A stretch of DNA of 64,000 bases from Dermatophagoides farinae (lineage: Eukaryota > Arthropoda > Arachnida > Sarcoptiformes > Pyroglyphidae), in NCBI RefSeq assembly GCF_024713945.1, contig NC_134680.1, forward strand, positions 439,001 through 503,000, written 5' to 3'. The notes beneath the pieces were generated by a model. The model was not told where the DNA came from, ran no database searches, and saw only the letters and a list, made by a program, of their open reading frames with translations. Position numbers and translations under genes: made by a program. Positions 36,094 through 48,341 of this stretch are shown here, piece by piece. The number at the start of each line of letters is the position of its first letter. Within the stretch, counting starts at the first letter, position 1.

Positions 36094-39000
36094 ATGATCT
36101 TACGACTATTCATTTGTGCCATTTTGCAGGTAAGAATCGTAAATTTTTTTTGTTTTGATGATAATACTACTACCTTTGCAATGGAAATGCAATTTTCGCC
36201 ATTTTCATTCATCACAATGAATCAATTGATGAATAAATAATGGCCAAATTGATTGATTGATTGATTCGATTTGATTTGATTTGAAAAAAACAATACATTC
36301 ATTGCGGTCATCTTTCAATGAAAAAAAACAAAACAAAACAAAAAGTTTCAGTCTCTCTCTTTCTCCGTGCGTGTTTGTTTGTTTGTTGATTGTTTGGTCA
36401 AACTGTAGAGATTTTTTTTTTTTTTGTTTTTCTTGACCAACAGACCATAGTCAACATATGAGACAATTTTTTTCGTTGCCGGCAAATTTTAGACAGCTCA
36501 AAAAGGTAGCTGTTTTTCGTTGTAAAAAGAAAATCTAACTGAATGACAAATTAATTTGTTACATTGTTCATGAATGGTATATTTATATTGAATTGAATTT
36601 TCAAATTATCATCATTTCAATTTTTTTTCATTTTTTCATTTTGTACATACTTCCTGTGTGTGTGTGTGTTTTTTTTCAATGAAAACAAACAAACAAAAAT
36701 GAAAATGAAACAAAATCACCATCTTCCTATTGTCAAATTTTTTTTCATTTTGTTGAAAATTTTGTGCAAAATCAAAATGAAAAAAAATGATTTTTCAATT
36801 TTTTTTTTGGCTCCAAAATTGAATGAGATTTAAATTATTATTACGACGACGACGACTACGACGATGATGATGATGATGATGAGGTCAATCATCACCATTG
36901 CATGATCTGAACTGATTTTTTTTTGTGTGTGTGTGTTTTGTTTTCGTCATTTTTTTTCTTTATTCAATCCAAATCTCATTATCGATATGGCCGATCATCA
37001 TCATCGTCATCATATCGTTTATGTAATGACAATAATTAAATTATTTTTCTTCATTTTGAAATTTAAATTTTCAATCATTTCAATCGCCAAACACACACGT
37101 ACACATACACACACACACACACACACACAGTCCAATCCGTTTTACAATGACCTGTTGATTGAGAACAGAAAAAAAAGAGTGAGTGAGTGAGTGAGAGAGA
37201 GAAAATTGTTATCAAAATTTAATTTATTCATCATCATCATCATCATCAACATCGAGTATACTTGAAGCCATTTTGTTTGCTTTTATGTGATCAATACGGG
37301 ATTTTTTTCTATTTATTTATCGTCATCTTTTTCTTCTTTATTTTGGTTGGGTCAAAAAATATTTCTGTTGACCCAGTTTTGTTTTGTTTTTTTTTCATGT
37401 ACCTGTGTGTGTGTCTGGGTCATTGGTTGAATTCCTGTTTCGACATCAATTCTAATAGGTTTTTCGGTAAATTTCATTTTCTTGATGTTCTGGTTCGATA
37501 ACAGAATTTGATTGATTGATCAATATGACAGATTGTCTATGCGTGTTGATGATGATGATGATGATGACAATTAAATCATTGGAACGCAATAATCTCATTT
37601 GATTACCAAAAATTCATGTAGTTTTTTTTCTGTAGGCAATTTCGGTTTCCAAATGAAAAAAAAATCATCATTTTTTGAGATTTCAATTTTTTTTTCTTTC
37701 CACTCAAATACTTGATCATCATCATCATGATGATTCAGATCCAAATCTGATGATCTAATGACGAATCTTTTCTTTTTTTTCTGCAAAGAAAAAAATGAGG
37801 AAAAATAACTTCAAGATGAAAAAGTAAAAGTGAAAAGATAATTCCATCATGTTAATCTCGTTCGACTTTAAATTTTCAATTTCACTCTTTTCACCCGTTT
37901 GGATGATCAGAAATAGCTTGGTGAAATTGAAAAAAATCGGGATTTTTTTTTGCACACACACACACACACGCCGAGTCATTCATAAAATTATCGAATCCAA
38001 CCACCACAACAACAACAAGATATCCGTTTTTTGAAATAGATTAATGCCATGTACTGGAAAAGTTGAAAAATTTTCTCTGTTTCTAATAATAAATGGACTT
38101 TTTTTCATCTTCTTTTTTCCATCAATATAGTCGACCAGTTTGATGTGTGTTTTTTTTCACTTAAAATGACCAATTTTGATGATGTCGTATCGTGGTTATT
38201 TTGTGATTTACACACACCCAACACCCACATGATGGATATCCAATAATTGATTGTTGACAGTCATAGATGATGATGATTATTATGAATCAAACGAAAAAAA
38301 ATGACATCGAAAATAATCAATTCCACCTTGTGTGTGGTTTTTTGTCCATTTTTTTGATTTCTTCCTGATTTTTTTTCTTTCAATGATTTGTAAAATTGTA
38401 AAAACACACAGATGTTCTGATGATGATGATGGATTAAATTCAATTCGATTTTATTTCATTGCTTTTTTTTCCCCATTAACAAATCAAAACTCGTTGTCGA
38501 TGTGTCATTGATGTGGTTGTTGTTTTTCTTGATTTTCAGAAACAAAAAGAAAAAAATTCTTGTCATCAATCATCGTACGAATCGATCATAATTTTTTCAA
38601 ATTTTTATTTTTTATCTTGATTTTTTTTATTGTCATCATCTTGTCTTTTTGTTACCGATCAATCAATCAATCAATCATGACTGATTGAAAATTTTTTTTT
38701 CTCCTGAATTACTAAATAATAAAAAAGATGTGAAATCCACAAACAAGATAATGATGATGATTTGTAATTTTGTTTCAGGTTTTAGTAATCAAAAAAAAAA
38801 AAAAATTTTTTTTGAAAGTGAATTGTCATTGAATTTCAATGTCCACTGTCCACATTTGTTTGTTGCTGATGGCCATTTTTTTGTTTTGTTTTCATTCATC
38901 AATTGGATGTCCAAAGAATGAAATTGATTCTGTTTGTTTGTCATTGTATTTCATTGAATTTAAATTTAAATTTTTTTTCGTCAACATGATCAATCAAATT

Positions 39001-42000
39001 AATAATAATCAAATTGTCACCTTGTCATTGTTTTTGATCAAAAACGAAAATTTTTGACAAATTTCCATTATGATGATCGATTTGGTGGCTTACGTGTGTA
39101 TGTTAATAATAAACAGGACAATTATGATGATGATGATGAAATAATCGGATTGACCATCCATCCATCCATCCATTTTGTTTGTTTGTTTCAAAGCTGATTA
39201 ATTTCCTAATCAGAAATTTGAGATTGATAAATTATTTTGTTTTGTTTTTCTTTGTGGTGGTGGTGGTGGTGGTGATGAAATTTGAGAATCTGACCAAAAC
39301 ATCTTTCTTTGTTGCTGAGTTTCAAACACACAGTGATTCGTCAAAAAAATTTTTTTTTTCGTTTGAAAACAAAAATGATCGATTATATTGATGATGTGTA
39401 AAAAAAAGACACTCACAGCAGTAGTTGGGCAATGAAAAAAAATTTTTTTTTTGTTTCATTTTGTTATTGATTGATCTAGATTTTCTCATGCTTTTGTTGT
39501 ACATTTGAATATTCATCTTGTGTGTGTGTGTGTGTGTGTGTGTGCGTTTTCCTTGTTTATCGTGTGCACCAATGTTCCAGAAACAAATGTTTCAATTATA
39601 AATTCAATCAGAAAAAAAAATTTTTCCCTTTCCTTTTTAAACAAAAGAAAATTCTCAGCTGCTGTTTATTATATGTACGATTATGATATTAACACACACA
39701 CACACACGCACACGCAGACTTGAATCGTGGCCATTTTTTTTATCATTTTGAAGGTCAAAGATATCAGCATGTAGTGGGAGGAGGTGGAGAATATGTTTTT
39801 TTTATTGAATCATTAATCATTCCTTTTCCATTTTCACTGTTTTTTTTTTTTGATGAAGAAGATGGAGATGGATTTTGGATTTCTTCATTTTCCGCTTAAT
39901 TTTTGTTATTTTGAAATTTTTTTCTGATTCGTTCATGACTAGAATTTTTTTTGTTTGAAATAAATAAAAACAACAAAATTAAAGAGAAAAATTTTAATTT
40001 TTTTTTCAAAAAAATGACCTTTATTCATTGCGAATTTTATTCATAATTTGATTTTCATCTTGATGATCATGATGATGATTCAAAAATCAATTTATGATGT
40101 TATTGGTCATTATCATTGATCATTGATTGATTGATTCATCTCTGAATGATGATGATCATAATAATAAATGTCATGATCATCATCATTCAGAGATGATGAT
40201 CATGAGCAAACGGAAACAAGTTGATTCGAGTGTATTTAGGTATTTTGTGCCATGGCAACAACAAGTACTGTTGTACTGTTTCAACTGTTTTTAACAAATT
40301 AAAACGGATGCCCAAAGGGCAGTGTTTATATCAGTCTAATCGATTATGAGTAATTTAGTAGGGATAGGCTTTTTTTTGTTTGATTTCCTGTATTGATCCA
40401 GGATCTATGTATCCATACAAACAAAACAAATACTTGGCAAATACTTAGTAATGTGGTAACTAATCACTGTAAATGACTAAAGATCCATGATCATTAAAAG
40501 GTCGAAATAAATTGGTTCAAACAAACAAAATGGGCAAATTCAAAGTTTGAATTTCAAACTCACAAACAATGTATATTTTTCGAGAAAAGAAATGAAAAGA
40601 AAATTGCTTATTATTTATCATTTGTAAAAGCTAATTTTTCAACAAAAAAAAAATTTTTAAATTTCAAATTAGCAAATTAGAAAAATCGAATCAAATCAAA
40701 CTTGTTTGTCGTGTTAAAAAAAAAACTTAAGAAAAAAAATTGGGGGGAAAACCCAAGGTCTGTCTGTGTGTGTGTGTGTTATCACAATTTAGATGTCAGT
40801 CTGCATGTGTGTATGTTTTTTTTTTATTGTTTTATTGCACGTCATATATGATGATGCTCGCCATATCGTAAGTCGTCTTGTTGTTGTTGTTGTTGTTGTA
40901 TGGGCCATCGCTTGGCAACAACAACAACAACAACATGGACGCCCAATTTTCAATTCAATTTTTTTTTAATGATCTTAGAAAGAAAAAAAATCGTAATCAA
41001 TAAACACGATATGTGTGTGTTGTGTGTCTGTTTCAATTTTGTACAATGAGATTACGACGAATTTCACCTTGAAACTCATTCTCATTTCAATGGAATCTTA
41101 TTTTTCTTATCTTTTAAGAACAATCAATAGAAAAGTGAAAAGAAATTAATGATGAACATGAATAATTTTTATTTTTTTGTTCGTTTTGCTGAAGACGACC
41201 AATTTTTTTTTCTTCGTTTTTCTTTTCACTGATAATGAGGATGAGGATCATGATTATTATTCGATTGTTATCAAACGATAATATCGATAATGTTGTCCAT
41301 CACATATTACACTAAATTATGGCCGACACTTTTTTTTTTTTGATTGTAAAAAAATGGTCGGCTGGCCCTCTTATTACGAAGGTTTTCTTTCTTTTTGATG
41401 ATGATGATGATGATGATTGATGAGATCATTTTCGAGCATCTCAATCGAAATGACATGGTTTCATTTTTTGTTTTGTTTTGTTTCTTTTTATCAGAAAATC
41501 GATTTTTTTTTCATCATCTTTGTGTGTGTGACACAATCACACAAGTCAGGAAGAGGATTTCATATTTTTATAAAGTTAAATTGTATCAATTTTGATGATC
41601 AATTGGTGGCTGGTTGGTTGGTTTGTTTGTTTGATTGATTGATAATTGGACACAATTATATATATATAGTGATTAATCGATTGATCAATCGATCAATTGA
41701 CATTGGTCAATGTTATCGTGAGAGGGCAGTAGGAGGATGTGTTCCTGATTGTGTGTGAAAGTTTTTTTTTTTGCTCTATTTCGACATGGACACCGGTAAT
41801 GTTGTCGAAACAAAAAACGACGACGACGACGATAATCGATGTTTTTTTTTCACTCTTCAACGCCTCCAAGTTTTTTTTTATTTTAATTTGATCCGATTTT
41901 CAACTATTTTTTTTGTTGGTCGAAATAGCCATCAATTTTTTGTTTTTCATCAGAGTATTCAATGAGTTAATCAGATAGAAAAGAAAGAAAGAAGAAGTTT

Positions 42001-45000
42001 GTTCATTTCACAATCACCATTGATATGATCACATCACTATATAGTGAGATGATGAAAAATCTGATTTTTTTTTATTTGTTTTTTATTTATCTCATTCATC
42101 GTTGTTTTGTTGTTGTTGTTGTTGTGCAGGTCAATTTCAAATCTTGTCGTCATCGTCATCGTCATCATCATCAACGTTAATCGTCATTTCGTCTGTATGA
42201 GTGATGGTCAATGAAGAAAAAATTTTTGAATTTCAAGTGAAATCACAGTTGTCTGTGTGCATGTGTCCATGAACAAAAATGAAAGTCGACGACGACGACG
42301 ACTAGATTTGTGATTTGAAAGAGTGAATTAATTATTCGACATTTAAGATTGAAGAAAAAACGATTTTTTTTCTGATTTTGGATCATACAGAAAATCAGCA
42401 TCCATTTTGTTTTTGTTTATCTATCTGAATGTAAATGAAATTTAAATCCAGAAAAAATGGAGTGAATGAAAAGTATCCAAAAAAAAAAAAATTTGGATTA
42501 TCATCATCTGGATCATCATAATTCAAGAATCCATTCATTCATGACATGATGATGTCAAACATCATCATAAATTGTGTGTGTGTATTTGATTGATTTTAAT
42601 GAAATGGAATGGAATCATTTTTATTGCCAGAAAGGTGTAAATCAATTGATGAACCAACAATCAACAATCATCATCATCATCCATCGATGGCCATCATTCA
42701 AATGGCATGCATGAATGGATAAATGAAATTTAAATCAATCAAATGTGAAAGAGAAAGTTGAAATTTAGAAATTTAGAAAACTGGATGATTTTGAATTGGT
42801 TTTATAATGGAATGTTGTTAATCAATTAAGGTTAAATCAATATCAATCAACAGGTGCCGTTCATTTGTGTTATTTTTAGTTTATCAATTATCGTTGAATT
42901 TTGAATATGGATCAACATGAAAAAAATTAAAAAACACAGCAGGTAACAACTCAAACACGCAAGCTGTGGCAAAAAAAGCGGAGCAGAAAAAAAACCTTGA
43001 GAATTAAGAATTCATGAAAATGGAAAATGATCAAAAAGGGAAAAAAATCAAGTTTTTTTTTTGATTTTCACATGAAATTGCCTTTGGCGTTGTTGTTGTT
43101 GATGATGATGATGATGAATTTGTTGTTTTCCGTTTTGTTTTTTCATTTTGCTCTCGTTATTTTTTTTTGTTTTTTGTTTTCGTTTGTTTCGTCCACCTTG
43201 GAACCTATCGGTCAAATCTTGTTGTTGTTGTTGTTGTTGCTGTTGTCGATGGAACAATGATTGATCTGATGTGATGTGAATTTGAAAATCTGGATTTTCG
43301 GTATCAATCCAATCGAATCGATCGATTTGTTGCCTGTGCAATTTTATCTTTTATCCGTTGATTGCAAATCTAATTTATTCATTCATTCTGTTTTTGTTTT
43401 TTCGTTTGTTCCAACATTGAATTTTTTTTCCTTTTTTTGCTCTCGACATGAATCGATTGCCTTCAAGCATCTTCCGAACGAAATACGTTTTAGAGTCCAA
43501 GTCGAGGACAAATAATGTTTTTTTCTCCTTTTTCTTATATCCACATTAATCTGTCATTTTTTTTTTGTTATCTTTCATTAGTTTTGCATAATTGGCCTGA
43601 CGTTTGGTGTTGTACCACAGATTACACGTCTTAATGTACAATGTGATCGTAGCGGTATGAAAGTGATGGTCGAATTCGATAATACATTCAATGGTATCAT
43701 ATTTTCAAAAGGACATTTTAGTGATCCAAATTGCCGGTAAGTTTTTCATTCATCCATTCATTCATTTAATTACTGTGGTGTGGGTGTGTCTGGTTGTTTA
43801 TTTTGGTTTGCTTGTTGCATGCTTTTCTTTTCTATTCATTTCCTGGTGACTAAAAAAAAAAATTGCATGCACTCCCCTATTGACTGCCATCTATCGAATG
43901 TTAAACTTACTAATCATGACTAAAAAATTTTTTTTTGTTTTGTTTGTTGACTTTCACTATCCATAAACGAAAATATGAAAATTTTCCAAGAATTCTGGAA
44001 TGAAAAAAAATATATTCTGATTCTTATGTGGAATGTGTTAAAATGCAAGATTTTTTTTTTATTTCGTTTGTTTGTTCAATTACTAATATATTACAGTAAT
44101 ACAGAATGCCTAGTAACCTGAATGATGCAAAATCAAAAAAAAAACCAGGTAGGAGATTGTTGTTGTCATTGCCATTGAATGAATGTATCACATACACACA
44201 AGCACAAAAACACCGATATACATAGATTCTAAAACTAAAATTTACTAAACAAAACAAAAAAAAACCAATTCTAAATCAATCAAAAAGAAATAAATAAAAT
44301 CTAAAAATAACCTAAAACAAAAACTATTACACCAAACTAAAAAAAAAAATCTCAATCAATTGATGATGATGTTGATGTTGATTTCTATCTTTTTTCTTCT
44401 TCTTCTTCTTCTTCTCTCAAAACAAAAACGGACACGCCTCATCAATTGGAAAACGTTTTTATACTCCAAAATAAAAAAAAATCACAATGAAAAATGAAAA
44501 TTTAAATTTTAAAACTAAAAAAAAAAATGAAAAAATAAAAGTTATGTGAATGCTGCTGGTGGCCAAAATATTTATGAATTTTCCGTATCATCATCATCAT
44601 GTGGTACAATGGCAAATGAATTGATAGCGACAACAAAAGGTGGTAACGATCAAATACCACAAGGTTTTAAAAATGTTATCATCATACAGAATGATCCTGA
44701 TTATCAAGAAGTATGGGATTCAGCACGAAGATTAAGTTGTGATTGGGTTACTCGGCTAGAAAAGACTGTAACATTTGCTCCGTTTGGTGTCGATATGCTT
44801 GGTGTAAAAGAATTACGTTTCCCCGGTGATACTGTTGATTGTTGGATGGACATACAACGTGGTCATGGCCCATTTGCACCAACAATTGGTGGTGTTGTGC
44901 CGATCGGTGAAAAACTTACCGTTGTGATTTATGTACGTGATTCAGATAAATCATTCGATGTTCATGTGAAAGATTGTTATGCATATGATACACCTGATTA

Positions 45001-47346
45001 TCGTAATCCAAATGCACATGCCATCAAATTGACCGATGAAAATGGTTGTCCATTGAAAGAAAAATTGGTGCAAGGTTTTTTCCGTACACGTGATGTACGT
45101 AATTCTGGCGCTACGATCATCGCCTATGGTATTATAAATGCATTTAAATTTCCGGAAAAAATGGATGTATTCCTGGCATGTAATGTTGAAGTTTGTAAAG
45201 GTGGCTGTATGGAAAATGTTTGCCAACCAATTGTTGATGTTGCTGGTCAAGATTCCGTTGCTTCCGACGATATGGCTTCTTCTGATGATGGTGGTACCGA
45301 ACTTGCAACTGTTGATACAACTAGTACTGATGAAGCTACTACTAGTACAGAATCACCAGCTGAGGATGGTGATGATGGTGACAGTGCAACAGAAGAAGAA
45401 GAGAAAAAAGAGGAAACCCCTTCAGATGGTGGTGATGAAGAAGAAACTACTCCGGAGGATACAGACAAAGGTGGTGATGATGAGGAGGAAGAAGAAATCG
45501 GTGGTGGTGATAGTGAAAATGGAAAAGATGTTGATGAAGAAAGTAATGGTAATGATGGTGGTGGTGGTGGTGATGATGACGAAGAAAAACCCGATTCTGA
45601 ATCATCAACCGGTGATGAAGACGATGAAAAATCTGAAGATTCAGTTTCAAGTGGTGAATCAGATTCCGATACCAATGGTGGTAATGGTGGTGATGAAGAA
45701 TCAACCACTTCTGATGATAGTGAAGAGAAAAAAGAGGAAACTACTCCCGATAGTGATGAGGAAAGTACTGTTACTACTGGTGATGATGAAGATGAAGAAA
45801 AAAGCGAAGATAGTAATGGTACTGATGCTGGTGACAGTGAAGAATCTACTGGCGGTGATGGTGGTGGTGATGAAGAAGAAGAAAAAACCACTACCGATGA
45901 TGAAGAAACTAAAGCTGCTGATGATGATGCTGAAGAACAAATTGTAAGTGAAGAAAAATCTGAAGATGTAACTGGCGATGATGGAGAAGAAACCACAAAT
46001 GGTGACACTTCATTATCATCAACAGCAGTTGCCGGTAAAAAAGGACGTAATAATGAAGATGAACAAATAAAAGAAGGTGATGAAGCTGAAATCACTAATG
46101 GTGATAGTGATGACGATGAAACGGAAGAAGAAAGAAAAAAACGACGAATTTCGGCATCATTGAAATTGAAAGCTAAAAGTAAGTTTAAAATGAAATCAAG
46201 TCTTTTATGATTGAAAACTAATTTTTTTTCTTCGTTCAATTCTTAGAATCATCAAAAGTATTGAAATCAGCTAAAAAATCTGGAAAAGTCAAAAAATTAG
46301 CTAAATCAGTAGCTTCTAAACCATCTTCGACTGGTAAAAAACCAAAAGTAACAGCAACTGCTTCTACTTCATCGAAATTAGTGCGAAAACCTCAAAAATC
46401 TTTAGCCAAAAAACCATTGGCTGCATTACGAAAACAATCAACAACAACAACAGCAACGTCATCAGCGAAAAAAATTGTCAAGAAAAAATCAACAACAACC
46501 ACTACCACCACAAATGGTAAAAAGCCAACAGCAGCTAAATTGGTTAAAAAATCGGCTTCAAAATCTTCTAGATCATCTTCATCGGCTCGATTAGTACGAA
46601 AATCCAATAAAACCAAAGGTAAAGTTTCACGACCTATTGTCAATAAAAAAGCCGGTCAATTAAAAGCCCGTAAAGCATCATTGCCTGCCAATCGAACTGC
46701 TAAAATTCGTCGTCCATCGTCATCGTCATCTGCTAAATTGATTCGTCCAATGCGACAAATTAGACAAGCATCATCACCAACGGCTATTCCAATTGAATTA
46801 CGACGATTGTCGGCTACATTACAGCATCCAAATGCCGGTATCGTACAAGAAGGTCGTCATGTTCGTACACGAAGATCTGTATTGATAAATGATACGTCCA
46901 TTATGAATGCTACGTTTGCACCAATGATACATTCAATACAGATTATATCACCAATCGAAGATTTTGATGAAAAAGAATTGAATGCATGGGAAAAACTGAT
47001 GCAACTTGAAGGTAGTGTTGAAGAAGAAGTAGTCGATAATAATAATAATAATAATGATGATGATGATGAAATTCATCGTATACCATCATTCACAATTGCA
47101 ACAGCATCCATTACCGGTCAACATCGACAAACATCGTTGGCCGAATTGAATGGCCATCATTCATATTGTTTTTCACGTATACATTTGATTACAGCATCTT
47201 TGTTGCTATCATCGGTTACGGTCATATTATCAATGATTCTTTATATGATTTGTTCATATATCCATCAACGGCAACAATTGGTCAATGATAAAATTGGAAC
47301 AACAACAACAACGAAGGAAAAAATTTCCTATTTTTCATATGCCTAA
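36094..47346 (+). CDS. Zona-pellucida domain transmembrane protein, charge-block type
   Basis: Four exons join in phase: 36094-36129, 43582-43736, 44542-46178 and 46247-47346 (976 codons including the stop). Exon 1 encodes the start of a signal peptide (MILRLFICAILQ), continued by FCIIGLTFGVV. The ZP domain spans about residues 27-290: LNVQCDR and SKGHFSDPNC form the N-half, and DMLGV, VDCWMDIQRGHGP, VKDCYAYD and ENGCPL are typical of arthropod apical-matrix ZP proteins. Residues about 300-600 are almost all Asp, Glu, Gly, Ser and Thr. About 611-800 is Lys/Ser/Thr-rich. A furin-like site (RTRR, about 816-819) precedes one transmembrane helix (about 923-948) and a short tail. Such proteins are cleaved at the apical membrane and polymerise in cuticle or lumen matrix. 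The acceptor of exon 3 (AAAAG) has a weak pyrimidine tract. The next ZP module at 48342 may share exons 1-2. Confidence 0.88.
40136..40196. repeat. Perfect 24-bp hairpin with 13-nt loop
   Basis: Arms 40136-40159 and 40173-40196 are exact reverse complements built on a CTCTGAATGATGATGATCAT core. The size and loop are compatible with a precursor-type RNA hairpin, but simple-repeat expansion is an equally good explanation. It lies in the first ZP intron. Confidence 0.8.
40879..40935. repeat. Opposed (TTG)n/(CAA)n hairpin
   Basis: A (TTG)7 tract (arm 40879-40898) and a (CAA)n tract (arm 40916-40935) form a perfect 20-bp stem around a 17-nt non-repetitive loop. Confidence 0.8.
43886..43895 (-). 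promoter_or_regulatory. GATAGATGGC word, copy 2
   Basis: Exact 10-mer on the minus strand, in the second intron of the ZP gene, 150 nt after exon 2. It is one of five copies. Confidence 0.3.
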
Positions 47347-47764
47347 AAAACGGACACAAAAAATTCTTAAAAATTATCACTAAAATTTGACAAAAAAAAA
47401 ATTTTTTTTTTAACCAAATCAATATAATTCACACCTGATAGATTTTTTTAGAACACAGAAAATTTTTCATTTTTTTTTTCATCTGCAAAAAAAAATTTGC
47501 TTGTTCGCTGCGCTCGAAAAGCATTAGTCATTTTAGTTTTTTAGGTCTTTTTGTTGTTGTTGTTGATGTTGTTGCTATTTCGACAGTAGTGGCCAAAATG
47601 ATGAATTTGCGTTTAGTTTTTTTGCTTCTCTCTAAAAAAAAAAATTGGTGATGAACATGATCGATATTTACACATACAGACAGAAAAATTTTTCTATTTC
47701 TACTCACTCAGTTAATTGATGATGATGATATAATTTTTTTTTCGTAAAATTTAAAAAAAAATTG

Positions 47765-47770
47765 AATAAA
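47765..47770 (+). terminator. Possible polyadenylation signal after first ZP module
   Basis: The first AATAAA that I see after the stop at 47346 is about 420 nt downstream and before the second ZP module. It would allow the first module to end its own transcript. Confidence 0.3.
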
Positions 47771-48341
47771 ATTTTTTTACAAAAAAAAATTCAAAAATTT
47801 CTAAAATTTTTCATTTCTAAAATTCAAATTTATCATTCTCTTTCTCTCTCTCTTACTCAGAATTAAGAAAATGTCAAAGAATCTACTACTAACCCAAAAT
47901 TTTTTTTTCTCATTCTTTCCAAATCACCCAATGATAACTCATTAACCTTACCTTACCCTTATTCATACAAAATCCCAATTCTCCTTTATTGAAAATTTTC
48001 CAAACAAAACAAAACAAAAAAAAACGTAATGAAACTGGAAAAAATCCTAACTTTTTTTTCAAATGGAATCAATTTTTTTCTCTTTGTAATCTAATCCCAA
48101 ATCGGATAATGGTAACCCCTTGGCTATTGTTGTTGTTTTGTATATGTTTATGTGTTATTTGTACGACCCCCTTCATATCAAATCATCTGTTTCTTCATTT
48201 TTTTTCGCACTTAAATTCAAAAAATTGTAAAAAAACAATTCATCACCTTTGTTGTAAAACGCACAAACACGCATTTCTTTCGGTTTCTTGCACGCACATT
48301 TTTTTTCTCATCATGATGAAAAAAAAAATATATATCAATAG

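Larger units (their letters stand above)
36130..43581. other. First intron of ZP gene (7.4 kb)
   Basis: This stretch is bounded by GTAAGA after the signal-peptide exon and TTCATTAG before exon 2. I see no other exon. It contains many microsatellites and two long perfect hairpins (40136-40196, 40879-40935). A stretch at about 40200-40460 is less repetitive than its surroundings and is of unknown origin. Confidence 0.7.

Noticed and set aside
45138-45947. Plus-strand Met/Lys/Val-rich ORF
   Set aside because: Alternative frame of the acidic repeat region of the ZP gene.
45247-46239. Long minus-strand Ser/Val-rich ORF
   Set aside because: It is the antisense of the acidic (GAT/GAA)-coded stretch of the ZP gene; repeat codons remove stops in other frames. 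It has no independent motifs.
47347-48341. Search for a private signal peptide/ZP first exon of the second ZP module
   Set aside because: No exon with the expected cysteine pattern or phase-2 donor is present; only AT-rich non-coding sequence was found.
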